DNA of 64,000 nucleotides from Chelativorans sp. YIM 93263 (GTDB lineage: Bacteria > Pseudomonadota > Alphaproteobacteria > Rhizobiales > Rhizobiaceae), in the NCBI RefSeq assembly GCF_028767125.1, contig NZ_JAKCWP010000003.1, positions 310,001-374,000 of the forward strand. The letters are read 5' to 3'. The stretch's first letter is position 1; each line of letters opens with the position of its first letter. Positions 1 through 9,014 of this stretch are shown here, piece by piece. The notes below the pieces were generated by a model. That model did no database searches. It was not told the DNA's origin and was given only the letters and a program-made list of their open reading frames with translations. A program made the position numbers and the translations under genes.

Positions 1-792
1 CGCCGCCGTCAGCACGACCGCCAGCGCGAGCAGCAGGGCTTGCGTTTGCATCACCGGCAGGCCGGAAGCCTCCGCGCTGGCATCATCGAGCAGAAGCTGG
101 TCCATCCGGCGGGCGAGAAGCAGCACCACAGGCACGATGGCCGCCAGCAGAACCGAAATGATTGCCACATCGATCCACCGCGCCTGGTGGACCGAGCCGG
201 CGAGCCAGGTGGCGGCCTGATTGGCGCGATAGACGGGGCCGACGATCATCAGCATGGTCACGCCCGCCTGCGCCAGCTTGCCGAGTGCGAAGCCGTGCAG
301 AATGAGGCTCACCGGCCCGCGTGCCGCACCCTTTGCCAAGACGGCCACGAGCACGGCGAAGACCGCCGCGCCGCAGGCGGCAGCAAGCGGCTGCCAGTAG
401 ATGCTGACGGTGAGCGAGTTGGATTCGTTGCTGAACAGAAACAAGAAGCCGACCGCGCCCAGCGCGGCGCCATCGGTAATGCCGAGCACGGAGGGCGCTG
501 CGAGCGGGTTGCGCGTCGCCCGCTGCAGGAGAAGCCCCGCAAGCGCCAGTGTCATACCCGCCAGTCCGCTGAGCAAGACGCGCGGCGCGCGCAGGGTCCA
601 GATGATGAGTTCGTCGGTCTGCGCGCCCTGCCCTATGACCGCAAGCAGCAGGCGTTCAAGCGTCATGGACGAACTGCCGATTCCCAGGCCCAGCAGCGCC
701 GACAGAAGGAGAACCACGGCGAGGCCGATGAGCAGGGCTGTCCCGTTGCGCGTCTTGGGACGCGGCTCGGCTATGACCGTCACGCCCGTCAT
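1..792 (-). CDS. Iron-siderophore ABC transporter permease, FecCD family (partial, C-terminus off the window)
   Basis: This is an inner-membrane permease for an iron(III)-siderophore or haem importer. The frame is open from the ATG at 792 to the left edge, about 264 codons out of the 330 usual for the family. It opens with a short cytoplasmic tail (MTGVTVIAEPRPK) and a first hydrophobic helix, and carries the FecCD hallmark RNPLAAPSVLGI in the first third. Its ATG overlaps the stop codon of the upstream permease (ATGA), so the two are translationally coupled and probably form a heterodimeric channel like FecC/FecD. An ATPase gene would be expected just beyond the left edge. The substrate cannot be read from the sequence. 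Confidence 0.9.
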   Translation of the reverse strand, partial: MTGVTVIAEPRPKTRNGTALLIGLAVVLLLSALLGLGIGSSSMTLERLLLAVIGQGAQTDELIIWTLRAPRVLLSGLAGMTLALAGLLLQRATRNPLAAPSVLGITDGAALGAVGFLFLFSNESNSLTVSIYWQPLAAACGAAVFAVLVAVLAKGAARGPVSLILHGFALGKLAQAGVTMLMIVGPVYRANQAATWLAGSVHQARWIDVAIISVLLAAIVPVVLLLARRMDQLLLDDASAEASGLPVMQTQALLLALAVVLTAA

Positions 793-1772
793 GCAGCCGC
801 CGTCCCTTTCCGCCGCAACAGCATCAGGAGCACGGGCACGCCGATCATGGCCAGCACCGCGCCAACCGGGGCCTGCGCGGGATAGATGAGGAAGCGCGAG
901 GCGATGTCGGCGGCAAGCGCCAGGCTCGCGCCTGCCAGCATGGAAAGCGGTATCAGGCGGATGTGGCTTCGCGCACCCAGCCGCCGTGCCAGATGCGGCG
1001 CGGCTAGGCCGACGAAATTGACGGACCCCGCCAGAGCAACACTGATGCCCGCAAGTATGGCCGCTGCCGCAAAGGCGGTACCGCGCGCAGCCACTACGGG
1101 CACGCCCAGCGCTCCCGCCGTCGCATCATCGGCGGTCAAAACATCCAGCAAACGCGATGAGAATACGCAGCAAGCGGCAATCGTACCCATGATGAGCGCG
1201 GCCGGCAGGAGAAGCGCAACCTGCCCGTTGGTGAAGGCGCCGGAGAGCCAGAACAGCAGTTCCTCCATCGCCCGTTCGCTTGAAACGAGCGCAACCTGCA
1301 CGCCGGAGGTGAGCAGTGCCATCATGACGAGACCTGCCAAAAGGAGATGCAGCGGCGAGGCACTGTCATTGCCGAGCCAGGCCATGCAGTAAATGAGCGT
1401 GGCGGTGGTCAGCGCGCCGGCACAGGCGGCGAGCGTCAGCGGCAGGGGTGCCTCGATGCCCAGAAGCGTCACCATGAGCACCGCGGCGAAAGCCGCACCC
1501 GCGTTGATGCCGAGAAGCCCCGGCTCAGCCAGCGGATTGCGCGTCACCGTCTGCATCAGCAGCCCGGAAAGACCGAGCCCCGCCCCGACCAGAACAGCGA
1601 TGATCGTGCGCGGGACACGCAATGTGGTGACGATGAGCGCGGCCTGATCATCGCCGCCCACCGTGAGCGCGCGCCACACCTCGGCCGGCGACGTATAGTG
1701 TACACCGAACTGCAGGCTGGCGGCCGCCAGCACGGGAACCAGCAGGCCGAGTATCAGAAATGCGCGCTTCAT
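789..1772 (-). CDS. Iron-siderophore ABC transporter permease, FecCD family
   Basis: This is a complete 327-residue polytopic permease. It has the family motif RNPLAEPGLLGINAGA near residues 78-91 and the conserved cytoplasmic loop FVGLAAPHLARRL near residues 252-264, which contacts the ATPase in BtuC/FhuB relatives. The start at 1772 has a GGAG Shine-Dalgarno six bases upstream. It overlaps the next permease by four bases and is divergent from the periplasmic binding protein at 1889, so the three form one import system arranged around a shared regulatory region. Family identity is secure. The ligand (hydroxamate, catecholate, citrate or haem) is unknown. Confidence 0.93.
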   Translation of the reverse strand: MKRAFLILGLLVPVLAAASLQFGVHYTSPAEVWRALTVGGDDQAALIVTTLRVPRTIIAVLVGAGLGLSGLLMQTVTRNPLAEPGLLGINAGAAFAAVLMVTLLGIEAPLPLTLAACAGALTTATLIYCMAWLGNDSASPLHLLLAGLVMMALLTSGVQVALVSSERAMEELLFWLSGAFTNGQVALLLPAALIMGTIAACCVFSSRLLDVLTADDATAGALGVPVVAARGTAFAAAAILAGISVALAGSVNFVGLAAPHLARRLGARSHIRLIPLSMLAGASLALAADIASRFLIYPAQAPVGAVLAMIGVPVLLMLLRRKGTAAA

Positions 1773-1802
1773 TTCATTCTCCGCCGCCCCGTTTCCATAA
1801 GA

Positions 1803-1833
1803 TGAGAATGCAAGTCAACTTATAACTTGACTT
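1803..1833. promoter_or_regulatory. Candidate iron-regulator operator between divergent iron-uptake genes
   Basis: The 116-base gap contains TGA-N9-TCA at 1803-1817, the core described for rhizobial RirA iron-responsive operators. It overlaps a 7-bp inverted repeat, AAGTCAA (1812-1818) and TTGACTT (1827-1833), with an 8-bp spacer. Its position between two iron-import transcription units fits iron repression. The motif is short, so chance cannot be excluded. Confidence 0.4.
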
Positions 1834-1888
1834 CATCGGTAATCTTTCTGCATGACCCGCGCCGGATAAGCTTGAAAGGGGAACGCGA

Positions 1889-2794
1889 ATGAAGCCGTTC
1901 AAGACGATCGCCGCCGCGGCGGGCTTTCTTCTCGCCGGTGGTGCAGCGCAGGCTGCCGAAGTCACACATGCCATGGGCACCACGGATGTGCCGGATGATC
2001 CGCAGCGCGTCGTGATTTTGACCAATGAGGGCACGGAAGCGGTGCTGACGCTAGGCGTTCAGCCGGTGGGTGCGGCAAACTCCTGGACCGGCGATCCATG
2101 GTACGATCACATCGAGGATGAGATGGGCGACGCCACGCCGGTCGGCAAGGAAAGCGCTGTCAATCTCGAACTGATCGCCGCTCTTCAGCCCGATCTGATT
2201 CTTGGCAACAAGACACGGCACGAGGCGATCTATCCTCAGCTTTCGGCCATCGCGGCGACGGTCTTTTCCGAGCGGCTTCGCGGCGACTGGCGCAAAAACT
2301 TCGCGCTCTATGCCGAAGCGCTTGGTCGGCAGGAAGAAGGTGAGAAGGTGCTCGCCGAGTTCGACGCAGATGTGGAAGAGCTGGCTGCGAAACTGGGCGA
2401 CGCGACCGAAGAGAAGGTCAGCGTCATCCGCATGACCGCCGGGCAGATCCGCATCTATCAGAAAGACAGCTTTTCCGGCTACATGCTGGAGCATATCGGC
2501 TTCCAACGCCCGGCCAATCAGGATGTGGATGAGTTCGTCATGCGTGTTGGCAAGGAGAGTATCCCGGACATGGATGGCGATCGCATCTTCTACTTCACCT
2601 ACGATACCGGCGATGGCGAAGGCGAAAAATTGACCGAGGAAGTCATCAACGACCCGCTCTGGAAGAGCCTCGACGCCGTGAAGGCCGGCAAGGTGCACGT
2701 CGTGGACGACACGATTTGGAACACGGCGGGCGGTATCATTGCCGCCAGGCTCATGCTCGAGGATGTTGCCCGCATCTACGGCGTCTCGGAATAG
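1889..2794 (+). CDS. Periplasmic iron-siderophore binding protein (Peripla_BP_2/FecB-like)
   Basis: This 301-residue class III solute-binding protein captures the ferric chelate and hands it to the FecCD permeases encoded divergently at 1-1772. Residues 1-23 form a Sec signal peptide ending AAQA, with no lipobox cysteine, so the mature protein is a soluble periplasmic one. Typical family stretches are visible: DDPQRVVIL near residue 35, the AALQPDLILG block near residue 100, and a C-terminal end of the KAGKVHVVDD type. An AGGGGAACG ribosome site precedes the ATG. No ATPase or outer-membrane receptor lies on this side of the cluster. Confidence 0.92.
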   Translation: MKPFKTIAAAAGFLLAGGAAQAAEVTHAMGTTDVPDDPQRVVILTNEGTEAVLTLGVQPVGAANSWTGDPWYDHIEDEMGDATPVGKESAVNLELIAALQPDLILGNKTRHEAIYPQLSAIAATVFSERLRGDWRKNFALYAEALGRQEEGEKVLAEFDADVEELAAKLGDATEEKVSVIRMTAGQIRIYQKDSFSGYMLEHIGFQRPANQDVDEFVMRVGKESIPDMDGDRIFYFTYDTGDGEGEKLTEEVINDPLWKSLDAVKAGKVHVVDDTIWNTAGGIIAARLMLEDVARIYGVSE

Positions 2795-2903
2795 CTCTTT
2801 TCCGGCGCGGCTTTCTGTGGTCAGGCCGTGCCGGGACATGACCAACTCCGCCGGGTGCGCTATAGCTTTGCAAAGCACAAATACGCGCGACCCTGGAGGG
2901 CGG

Positions 2904-4868
2904 ATGTTCAAGAAGATCCTGATCGCCAATCGCGGCGAAAGCGCCGTTCGCGTCATGCGAACGGCCAAGCGCATGGGGATCGCTACCGTCGCCGTCTATT
3001 CCGACGCCGATGCGCAAGCCATGCATACAACGTTGGCCGACGAGGCCGTTCACATCGGTGGAGCCGCCGCCAGTGAAAGTTACCTGAACGGCGAGCGGAT
3101 CATCCAGGCGGCGAAGGCGACCGGCGCAGAAGCAATCCACCCCGGCTACGGCTTCCTTTCCGAAAATCCCGACTTTGTCGAGGCGGTGGAAAAGGCGGGA
3201 CTCGTTTTCATAGGTCCCTCGGCCAAATCCATTCGCGCAATGGGATTGAAGGACGCCGCCAAGCAGCTGATGGACAAAGCGGGCGTGCCGGTCGTGCCCG
3301 GCTATTTCGGCGATGCGCAGGAGGTGGTGGTGCTCGCTACGAAGGCACGGGAAGTGGGCTATCCCGTGCTCATCAAGGCGCGCGCGGGCGGCGGCGGCAA
3401 AGGCATGCGGCGGGTCGACAATCCCGATCGTTTCGCGGAGGCGCTCGCGGCAGCAAAACGCGAAGCCAAGGCGGCCTTCGGCGACCAGCGCGTAATCGTG
3501 GAAAAGCTGATCGAGACGCCACGCCATATCGAGGTGCAGGTCTTCGGGGACAGGCACGGCAACGTCGTGCACCTGTTCGAGCGCGACTGCTCGGCCCAGC
3601 GACGGCACCAGAAGGTTATCGAGGAAGCCCCCGCCCCCGGAATGAGTCAGGCCATGCGCGCGGCGGTGACCCAGGCCGCGGTGAAGGCGGCAAAGGCTAT
3701 CGATTATTGCGGCGCCGGCACCATCGAGTTCATTGCGGATGCGTCGCAGGGGCTGAAGCCCGACCGCTTCTGGTTCATGGAGATGAACACCCGGCTGCAG
3801 GTGGAGCATCCAGTCACCGAAATGGTGACCGGAGTCGATCTCGTGCAGTGGCAGTTGCGCGTGGCTGCCGGCGAGGCGTTGCCGCGCACGCAGCAGGAGA
3901 TTGCGGTGTCCGGCCATGCCGTCGAGGCGCGCGTCTATGCTGAGGACGCTACCCGCGATTTCCTGCCGGCAACCGGGACGCTGCACCATTTGCGATTTCC
4001 CGACGAGACCGCCGGCGCAACACTGCGCATCGACGCCGGCGTGCGGCAGGGCGATGCCGTCACGCCCTATTACGACCCGATGATCGCAAAGGTGATCACC
4101 CATGCGGAGAACCGCGGTGCAGCTCTTGCCGCGCTCGCGGAAGCGCTGGAAGCGACGGAAGTAGCCGGCTCGACGGTCAACACGCGTTTCCTCGCCCGCC
4201 TTGTCCGCAATCCGGAATTCGCCGCCGGCAGGCTCGATACGGGGCTGATCGCGCGCCATCAGGAGTCTTTGACGACAACGGCCCAGCCGGAGTCACGGAC
4301 GATCGCGGTGGCCGCACTTGCCGCCTCGGGCGCAAAGCATCAGCCGGACGCGATCGAGCCGTTCGACGCCATCCCGGCCTATGGCCATTTTCATCCCCTC
4401 ACCCATCGCCGCACGATTCATCACGGCGAGCGCGCGCTTACCTACGCCATTACCGGCGATGGCGACGGCCGCTTTCGTGTTCAGGCGGATGGCGACGATG
4501 ACGAGACATGGCAACTTACCCCCGCCGGCGATCTGCGCATGGCAGTGTGGCCGGGGCATTTAACGGTTTTCGAGGATGGGGAAAGCTTCACCTTTGCCCT
4601 GCACGATCCTCTGGCGCTTGCAGAAGAGGCCGGCGCGGGCGGAGACAGTCTTCGCGCCCCCATGCCGGGGCTCGTGAAGCTGGTACGCGGTGCGGCAAAG
4701 GAGGCGGTCAAGAAGGGCCAACCGCTCCTGGTGCTCGAAGCCATGAAAATGGAGCACACCATCACCGCACCCCATGACGGCATCATCGCCGAGATCGCCG
4801 GCGAAGGTACGCAGGTGAATGATGGTGCGGTGCTGGTGAGGTTCGAAGAGGTAGGAGATGGGCAGTAA
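2904..4868 (+). CDS. Biotin-dependent acyl-CoA carboxylase, biotin carboxylase/BCCP subunit (methylcrotonyl-CoA carboxylase alpha-like)
   Basis: This 654-residue protein joins an ATP-grasp biotin carboxylase (about residues 1-450, starting MFKKILIANRGE) to a linker domain and a C-terminal biotin carrier domain. The carrier has the biotinylation motif AMKMEH, with the accepting lysine at about residue 615. It carboxylates biotin with bicarbonate and ATP for transfer to an acyl-CoA. Length and sequence best fit the alpha subunit of 3-methylcrotonyl-CoA carboxylase (leucine catabolism), but propionyl- or acetyl-CoA carboxylase subunits share this layout. The start was set at 2904 because GGAGGG precedes it and homology begins there, although the frame is open further upstream. 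No carboxyltransferase (beta) gene is adjacent. Confidence 0.85.
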   Translation: MFKKILIANRGESAVRVMRTAKRMGIATVAVYSDADAQAMHTTLADEAVHIGGAAASESYLNGERIIQAAKATGAEAIHPGYGFLSENPDFVEAVEKAGLVFIGPSAKSIRAMGLKDAAKQLMDKAGVPVVPGYFGDAQEVVVLATKAREVGYPVLIKARAGGGGKGMRRVDNPDRFAEALAAAKREAKAAFGDQRVIVEKLIETPRHIEVQVFGDRHGNVVHLFERDCSAQRRHQKVIEEAPAPGMSQAMRAAVTQAAVKAAKAIDYCGAGTIEFIADASQGLKPDRFWFMEMNTRLQVEHPVTEMVTGVDLVQWQLRVAAGEALPRTQQEIAVSGHAVEARVYAEDATRDFLPATGTLHHLRFPDETAGATLRIDAGVRQGDAVTPYYDPMIAKVITHAENRGAALAALAEALEATEVAGSTVNTRFLARLVRNPEFAAGRLDTGLIARHQESLTTTAQPESRTIAVAALAASGAKHQPDAIEPFDAIPAYGHFHPLTHRRTIHHGERALTYAITGDGDGRFRVQADGDDDETWQLTPAGDLRMAVWPGHLTVFEDGESFTFALHDPLALAEEAGAGGDSLRAPMPGLVKLVRGAAKEAVKKGQPLLVLEAMKMEHTITAPHDGIIAEIAGEGTQVNDGAVLVRFEEVGDGQ

Positions 4869-4946
4869 GAAAGAAACGGCGCGTAGGCGCGGCGCCAGCT
4901 CAGCTTAAGCTCATCGCCTACCGCCCCATGCCCTATTGCCTTCCTC

Positions 4947-5222
4947 TCAATGCATCGTCATCCATTCACGCGCTTCGCGGAGCGCGCGGGCGATATCTGT
5001 CTTCGACATATTCGAGGCCAGTTCCGCCCGCAGCTCGGCAGCGCGGTTGGAGCCCTTGATGGCGGCAATGTTGAACCATTTGTGCGCGGCCACGAGATCC
5101 AACTCGCAGTCCCGGCCGGTGGCGCACATCATGCCGAGCCGCAGGAGAACATCCGCCTGAACGCCGGCGTTCTGCGCGCCAGCTTCCGTCCTGTAAAAGT
5201 CGTTCTGTGCCATCGTTGCCAT
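4947..5222 (-). CDS. Small Sel1-repeat-like protein
   Basis: This 91-residue protein has a central stretch typical of Sel1/TPR-like repeats (LLRLGMMCATGRDCELDLVA followed by AHKWFNIAA and the small-residue/RAAELR pattern). Such short alpha-helical repeat proteins are common in rhizobia and are thought to mediate protein-protein contacts; no enzymatic motif is visible. It has no signal peptide, so it is likely cytoplasmic. The ATG at 5222 has AGGG about ten bases upstream; an in-frame ATG at 5213 is possible. It is convergent with the carboxylase gene. The function is unknown. Confidence 0.7.
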   Translation of the reverse strand: MATMAQNDFYRTEAGAQNAGVQADVLLRLGMMCATGRDCELDLVAAHKWFNIAAIKGSNRAAELRAELASNMSKTDIARALREAREWMTMH

Positions 5223-5635
5223 CGTTCAAATTCCCTGTTTCTCACCTGAGAGCAGCCCGCCTTTTTTGTTTTGGGTGGCGGTGTTGCCTTGTCCGTGAGA
5301 ATGGCAGGAACAGTTGAAATGGCTGTTAAAAGGCGTGCTTAATCGGAAGCAAATAAAACTCAAATATTCCGTAAACCGGAGGGGTTTGTTAACCAGAGAA
5401 GTTACGGTAAATCAACCAGTTACGGCAATTTTAAGGGATATTTGAGAAGTCCCTCAGCAACCTTTCTCTAACCACGACTCCCGATCCGCTCAGCCCCTGC
5501 GTAGAGGATTGTCTTGGCACAGGCGGCGAAGCGCCGCGGTACTTCCTGCCGGGGCTTGATAGAGAGCGCTTCCAACCTGCCCCGACTTCCATTACTCTTA
5601 CGTCTGCGTAACATTGCAGCGCGGGAGGAGATACG
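5223..5635. other. 413-bp intergenic region without a gene
   Basis: No coding frame is supported here. The region is visibly more AT-rich than its surroundings. It carries three TTACGG hexamers, two direct (within AGTTACGG at 5400-5407 and 5418-5425) and one inverted (CCGTAA at 5369-5374), which could be a regulator site. It separates divergent genes, so promoters for both 5222 (minus) and 5636 (plus) must lie in it. Confidence 0.5.
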
Positions 5636-5977
5636 ATGCGCGGAATGCTTTTGAGCACGATGGCGCTCCTGGCGACAACGGCTGCTGCCTTTGCCGATCC
5701 GATCGAAGGGCAGTGGAAGACGGGCTCCGGCAGCACGGCGGAGATTGCGGCCTGTGGCACGGCTTATTGTATTACACTGAAGACCGGGAAGCACGCCGGC
5801 AAACAGATCGGCCGTTTCGAGGCACAAGGCAACGGCGCCTATGTGGGAACGGTGACCGACCCCGCTAACGACAAGACCTATAAGGGAAAGGGAACGCTCA
5901 AGGGCGCCTCCTTCACCATGGGCGGGTGTGTGCTCGGCGGTCTTATCTGCCGCAACGAGACCTGGGCACGGATGTAG
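5636..5977 (+). CDS. Exported DUF2147 family protein
   Basis: This is a 113-residue protein with a cleavable signal peptide (about residues 1-20, ending AAAFA). The mature part follows the DUF2147 pattern: IEGQWKTGSGS at the start, a central CGTAYCITLKTGK, and a C-terminal CRNETWARM resembling the family's SQTWTR end. Four cysteines in the mature protein could form two periplasmic disulfides. DUF2147 proteins are small periplasmic beta-rich proteins of unclear role. Its start is preceded by GGGAGG. It stands alone, with no operon partner. Confidence 0.82.
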   Translation: MRGMLLSTMALLATTAAAFADPIEGQWKTGSGSTAEIAACGTAYCITLKTGKHAGKQIGRFEAQGNGAYVGTVTDPANDKTYKGKGTLKGASFTMGGCVLGGLICRNETWARM

Positions 5978-6034
5978 GATGCCGCCTTTGCCCGTTGCCT
6001 TCCCGGAGATGTCCGGGACGGCGTTAGAACCACT

Positions 6035-6736
6035 TCAGCGCGCGCGCTGACCGAAGAGAACCTTCTTGGCTTCGTCGTCATCCGCGATGTTGCGCCGATG
6101 CTCCTGGCCGACGGCGAGACCACGCTCGACAGCCGGCCGGGCCATGAGCGTGTCGAACCAACGCTTGAGATTGGGGAAGTCGTTAAGGTCCTGCCCCTGC
6201 CCCTCGTGCGATTTTACCCATCCGACAGAGGCCATATCGGCGATCGAATACTCGCCGGCGAGAAATTCGCGGTCGGCAAGGCGCTTGTTCATAACACCAT
6301 AGAGGCGATTGCACTCATTCGTATAGCGCTCGATGGCATAGGGCACCTCCTCCGGAGCATATTTGCGGAAGTGGTGGGCCTGGCCGGCCATCGGCCCCAA
6401 GCCGCCCACCTGCCAAAAGAGCCACTGATCGACCTCGACGCGTGCGCGCTCGTCCGAGGGATAGAAGCGGCCGAACTTGCGGCCGAGATATTGCAGGATC
6501 GCGCCGGACTCGAAGATCGATATGGGCTCGCCACCCGGCCCTTCCGGATCGATGATCGCGGGCATGCGGTTATTGGGCGAGATTTTCAGAAATTCCGGAC
6601 GAAACTGCTGGCCGCGGCCAATATTGACGTAATGCACCTCATAGGGAACACCAAGCTCCTCGAGCATGATGGTGACTTTCCAGCCGTTGGGCGTGGGCCA
6701 ATAATGCAGTTCGAACAGACTGTTCTGAGTCGTCAT
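6035..6736 (-). CDS. Glutathione S-transferase family protein (YfcG/YghU, nu-class-like)
   Basis: This 233-residue protein has a thioredoxin-fold N-terminal domain (about residues 7-95) with WPTPNGWKVTIMLEELG, the nu-class signature in which Thr/Asn near residue 15 replace a catalytic Ser or Tyr, and PNNRMPAIIDPEG, which carries the cis-proline of the glutathione site. Residues 100-215 form the all-helical C-terminal domain with the SIADMASVGWV motif. E. coli YfcG and YghU of this class act as glutathione-disulfide-bond reductases rather than conjugating enzymes, and a similar role is inferred. It is cytosolic and monocistronic, with an AGGAGA site upstream of the ATG. Confidence 0.88.
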   Translation of the reverse strand: MTTQNSLFELHYWPTPNGWKVTIMLEELGVPYEVHYVNIGRGQQFRPEFLKISPNNRMPAIIDPEGPGGEPISIFESGAILQYLGRKFGRFYPSDERARVEVDQWLFWQVGGLGPMAGQAHHFRKYAPEEVPYAIERYTNECNRLYGVMNKRLADREFLAGEYSIADMASVGWVKSHEGQGQDLNDFPNLKRWFDTLMARPAVERGLAVGQEHRRNIADDDEAKKVLFGQRAR

Positions 6737-6955
6737 TCATCTCTCCTTTCGCGACGCGGGGAACCACATAGGGGGTGACCGCGCCAATACGCTTCAACTC
6801 AACGGCCGGATCGCCGTTCCATCGTGCACTCATATCGCGATTCGTCCGGTAAGGTTTCTGAACTCAGAATGAACAGGTGCCTCAGCATGCGTTCAAAGCT
6901 GCTGGCGTATCTTCAGGGCAACAGTCGGGAAACACATCGATATCGCCAAAGACGG

Positions 6956-7150
6956 ATGCGCAAAATGAAAACCACAATAGACACCCTGCGCCTGCTGCCA
7001 AAAGCGCTCATCGTTGCTTCCCTTTTTATTGCGCCGCTGATGGCGATGGAGACCGTTCGGGCGGGCGACGAGCACATCCTCGAAGGTACATACAAGAAAT
7101 CGAGCGGCGCCGGACTCGTGTTGATGGTGAGCCTTCAGCGGGCGCGTTGA
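6956..7150 (+). CDS. Possible small exported protein (uncertain)
   Basis: This short frame encodes about 64 residues starting MRKMKTTIDTL, with a hydrophobic stretch (LIVASLFIAPLMAMETV) that looks like a signal peptide. It is followed by only about 35 residues (GDEHILEGTYKKSSGAG) and a stop. An in-frame ATG at 6965 is an alternative start, and no strong ribosome site is seen for either. I recognise no family. It may be a real small secreted protein or the 5' remnant of a longer gene, since the sequence after GAGLVL changes to arginine-rich, shadow-like composition. If it is not real, 6737-7267 is a 531-bp stretch without a gene. Confidence 0.35.
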   Translation: MRKMKTTIDTLRLLPKALIVASLFIAPLMAMETVRAGDEHILEGTYKKSSGAGLVLMVSLQRAR

Positions 7151-7267
7151 TCCCTTGGCGTGAAAACCTCGGTGGTGGCGGCAATCCTCCCGGTCTCAGG
7201 GAATCATCCTGTCGTCCAGCTTGCCAGTATGTCTCGAAAACGCCGCACGAAATCCCTATAAAGGGAT

Positions 7268-8767
7268 ATGGACAAGCGAATCTATCCTCAACCGATCGAG
7301 ACCATATCCAGCCCGGACTCGTGGAAGCGAAAAAACTTCAGCAGCGCCAGGCAAGCCGTGGACGCGCTGAAGGCGATTTATGAGCGCAATACGCGCTTTC
7401 TCCGCGACGCCTTCATGCATGTTGCGCAGACGGGCGAGTGCGATGAACGCTATCGCGCCTTCTATCCGGAGGTGAGCGTCTCCACACCGTCCTTCGGCCA
7501 TGTCGACTCGCGGCTGGCCTACGGCCATGTGCCGGCGCCGGGAACCTACAAGACGACGATCACGCGGCCCGATCTCTTCGACGCCTATTTGGTCGACCAG
7601 TTGGACCTCATCATACGCAATCACGGGATTTCCGTGGCGGTGGCGGAATCGGAGACGCCTATTCCGCTGCACTTCGCGTTCCTGCAGGACACCTATGTGG
7701 AAGCCTCGGTGGCCGACCGGCTGACCCGGCCGCTGCGCGATCTCTTCGATGTGCCGGACCTGAACTATATGGACGATCACATCGTCAACGGCACCTACGA
7801 GGTCACCCCCGGCGAGCCGATGCCGCTGGCACCCTTTACCGCGCAGCGTATGGATTATTCGCTGCACCGGCTCTCGCACTACACGGCCACGCGGCCAGGC
7901 CACTTCCAGAACTTCGTGCTTTTCACGAACTACCAGTTCTATATCGACGAGTTCTGCGCATTCGCCCGCGCGGCCATGGCCAGGGGCGGCGAAGGGTATG
8001 AGGAATTCGTAGAGCCCGGCAACATCGTGACGCGGGCGGGGGAGGACGCGCCGGTCGACACAAGCGGCCAGCGCATGCCGCAGATGCCCGCCTATCACCT
8101 GAAGAAATCAGACCGCTCCGGCATCACCATGGTCAACATCGGTGTCGGGCCTTCCAACGCGAAGACCATCACAGACCACATCGCCGTGCTGCGGCCGCAT
8201 GCATGGCTCATGCTCGGCCACTGCGCGGGCCTGCGCCACACGCAGGCCCTCGGCGACTACGTGCTGGCGCACGCTTATGTGCGCGAGGATCACGTTCTGG
8301 ACGACGACCTGCCGGTCTGGGTACCCCTGCCGGCATTGGCCGAGGTGCAGGTGGCGCTGCAAGAGGCCGTGGCGGAGACGACCGGGCTTTCAGGATACGA
8401 ATTGAAGCGCATCATGCGCACGGGCACGGTTGCCACCATCGACAACCGTAACTGGGAACTGCGCGAGCAGCGCGGCCCGGTGCAGCGGCTGTCGCAGTCG
8501 CGCGCGATCGCGCTGGATATGGAGTCGGCAACCATCGCGGCCAACGGCTTCCGTTTCAGGGTACCGTACGGTACGCTTCTATGCGTGTCCGACAAGCCGC
8601 TGCATGGGGAACTGAAGCTTCCGGGCATGGCGAGCGAGTTCTACAAACGACAAGTGGCGCAGCATTTGCAGATCGGCATCCGGGCGGTGGAAAAGCTTGC
8701 AGCTATGCCGCCGGAGCGCCTGCATTCGCGCAAATTGCGCAGCTTCTCCGAGACAGCGTTCCAGTAG
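7268..8767 (+). CDS. amn: AMP nucleosidase
   Basis: This 499-residue enzyme hydrolyses AMP to adenine and ribose 5-phosphate, helping set the adenylate pool and feeding purine salvage. It has the two-domain layout of E. coli Amn (484 residues): an N-terminal regulatory domain (to about residue 175, including the conserved GHVPAPGTYKTTITRPDLF segment) and a C-terminal nucleoside-phosphorylase-fold catalytic domain. The latter shows NIGVGPSNAKT, LGHCAGL and ALDMESATIAANG, the MESA-type acidic site contacting ribose. The start is the first ATG compatible with homology, with AAAGGG close upstream. It is monocistronic between non-coding gaps. Confidence 0.95.
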   Translation: MDKRIYPQPIETISSPDSWKRKNFSSARQAVDALKAIYERNTRFLRDAFMHVAQTGECDERYRAFYPEVSVSTPSFGHVDSRLAYGHVPAPGTYKTTITRPDLFDAYLVDQLDLIIRNHGISVAVAESETPIPLHFAFLQDTYVEASVADRLTRPLRDLFDVPDLNYMDDHIVNGTYEVTPGEPMPLAPFTAQRMDYSLHRLSHYTATRPGHFQNFVLFTNYQFYIDEFCAFARAAMARGGEGYEEFVEPGNIVTRAGEDAPVDTSGQRMPQMPAYHLKKSDRSGITMVNIGVGPSNAKTITDHIAVLRPHAWLMLGHCAGLRHTQALGDYVLAHAYVREDHVLDDDLPVWVPLPALAEVQVALQEAVAETTGLSGYELKRIMRTGTVATIDNRNWELREQRGPVQRLSQSRAIALDMESATIAANGFRFRVPYGTLLCVSDKPLHGELKLPGMASEFYKRQVAQHLQIGIRAVEKLAAMPPERLHSRKLRSFSETAFQ

Positions 8768-9014
8768 TGCTAACGACGGCGACCCGCCCGCCGCTGCTGA
8801 AATGAACGGCTGACGGGTCTCTCAAAAACAAGTCCATAGCACCTGATCGGTCACCCTAGGTGGGGCCGGACTCAACAGGGTGGTGAGCTTGCGGGACGGG
8901 CCGGGGTTGCCGCCATCAGTTCGCGGAGAGAGAGGCGGCGCTGCGGAGCAATAACAGTCAATTCCGGTGAGAAGAACCTTGCTCCCGCCGCAATCGAGCC
9001 GTTAAAAACGCACC

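Noticed and set aside
2751-4259. 502-codon minus-strand frame opposite the biotin carboxylase gene
   Set aside because: Antisense shadow; the plus strand encodes a complete conserved carboxylase.
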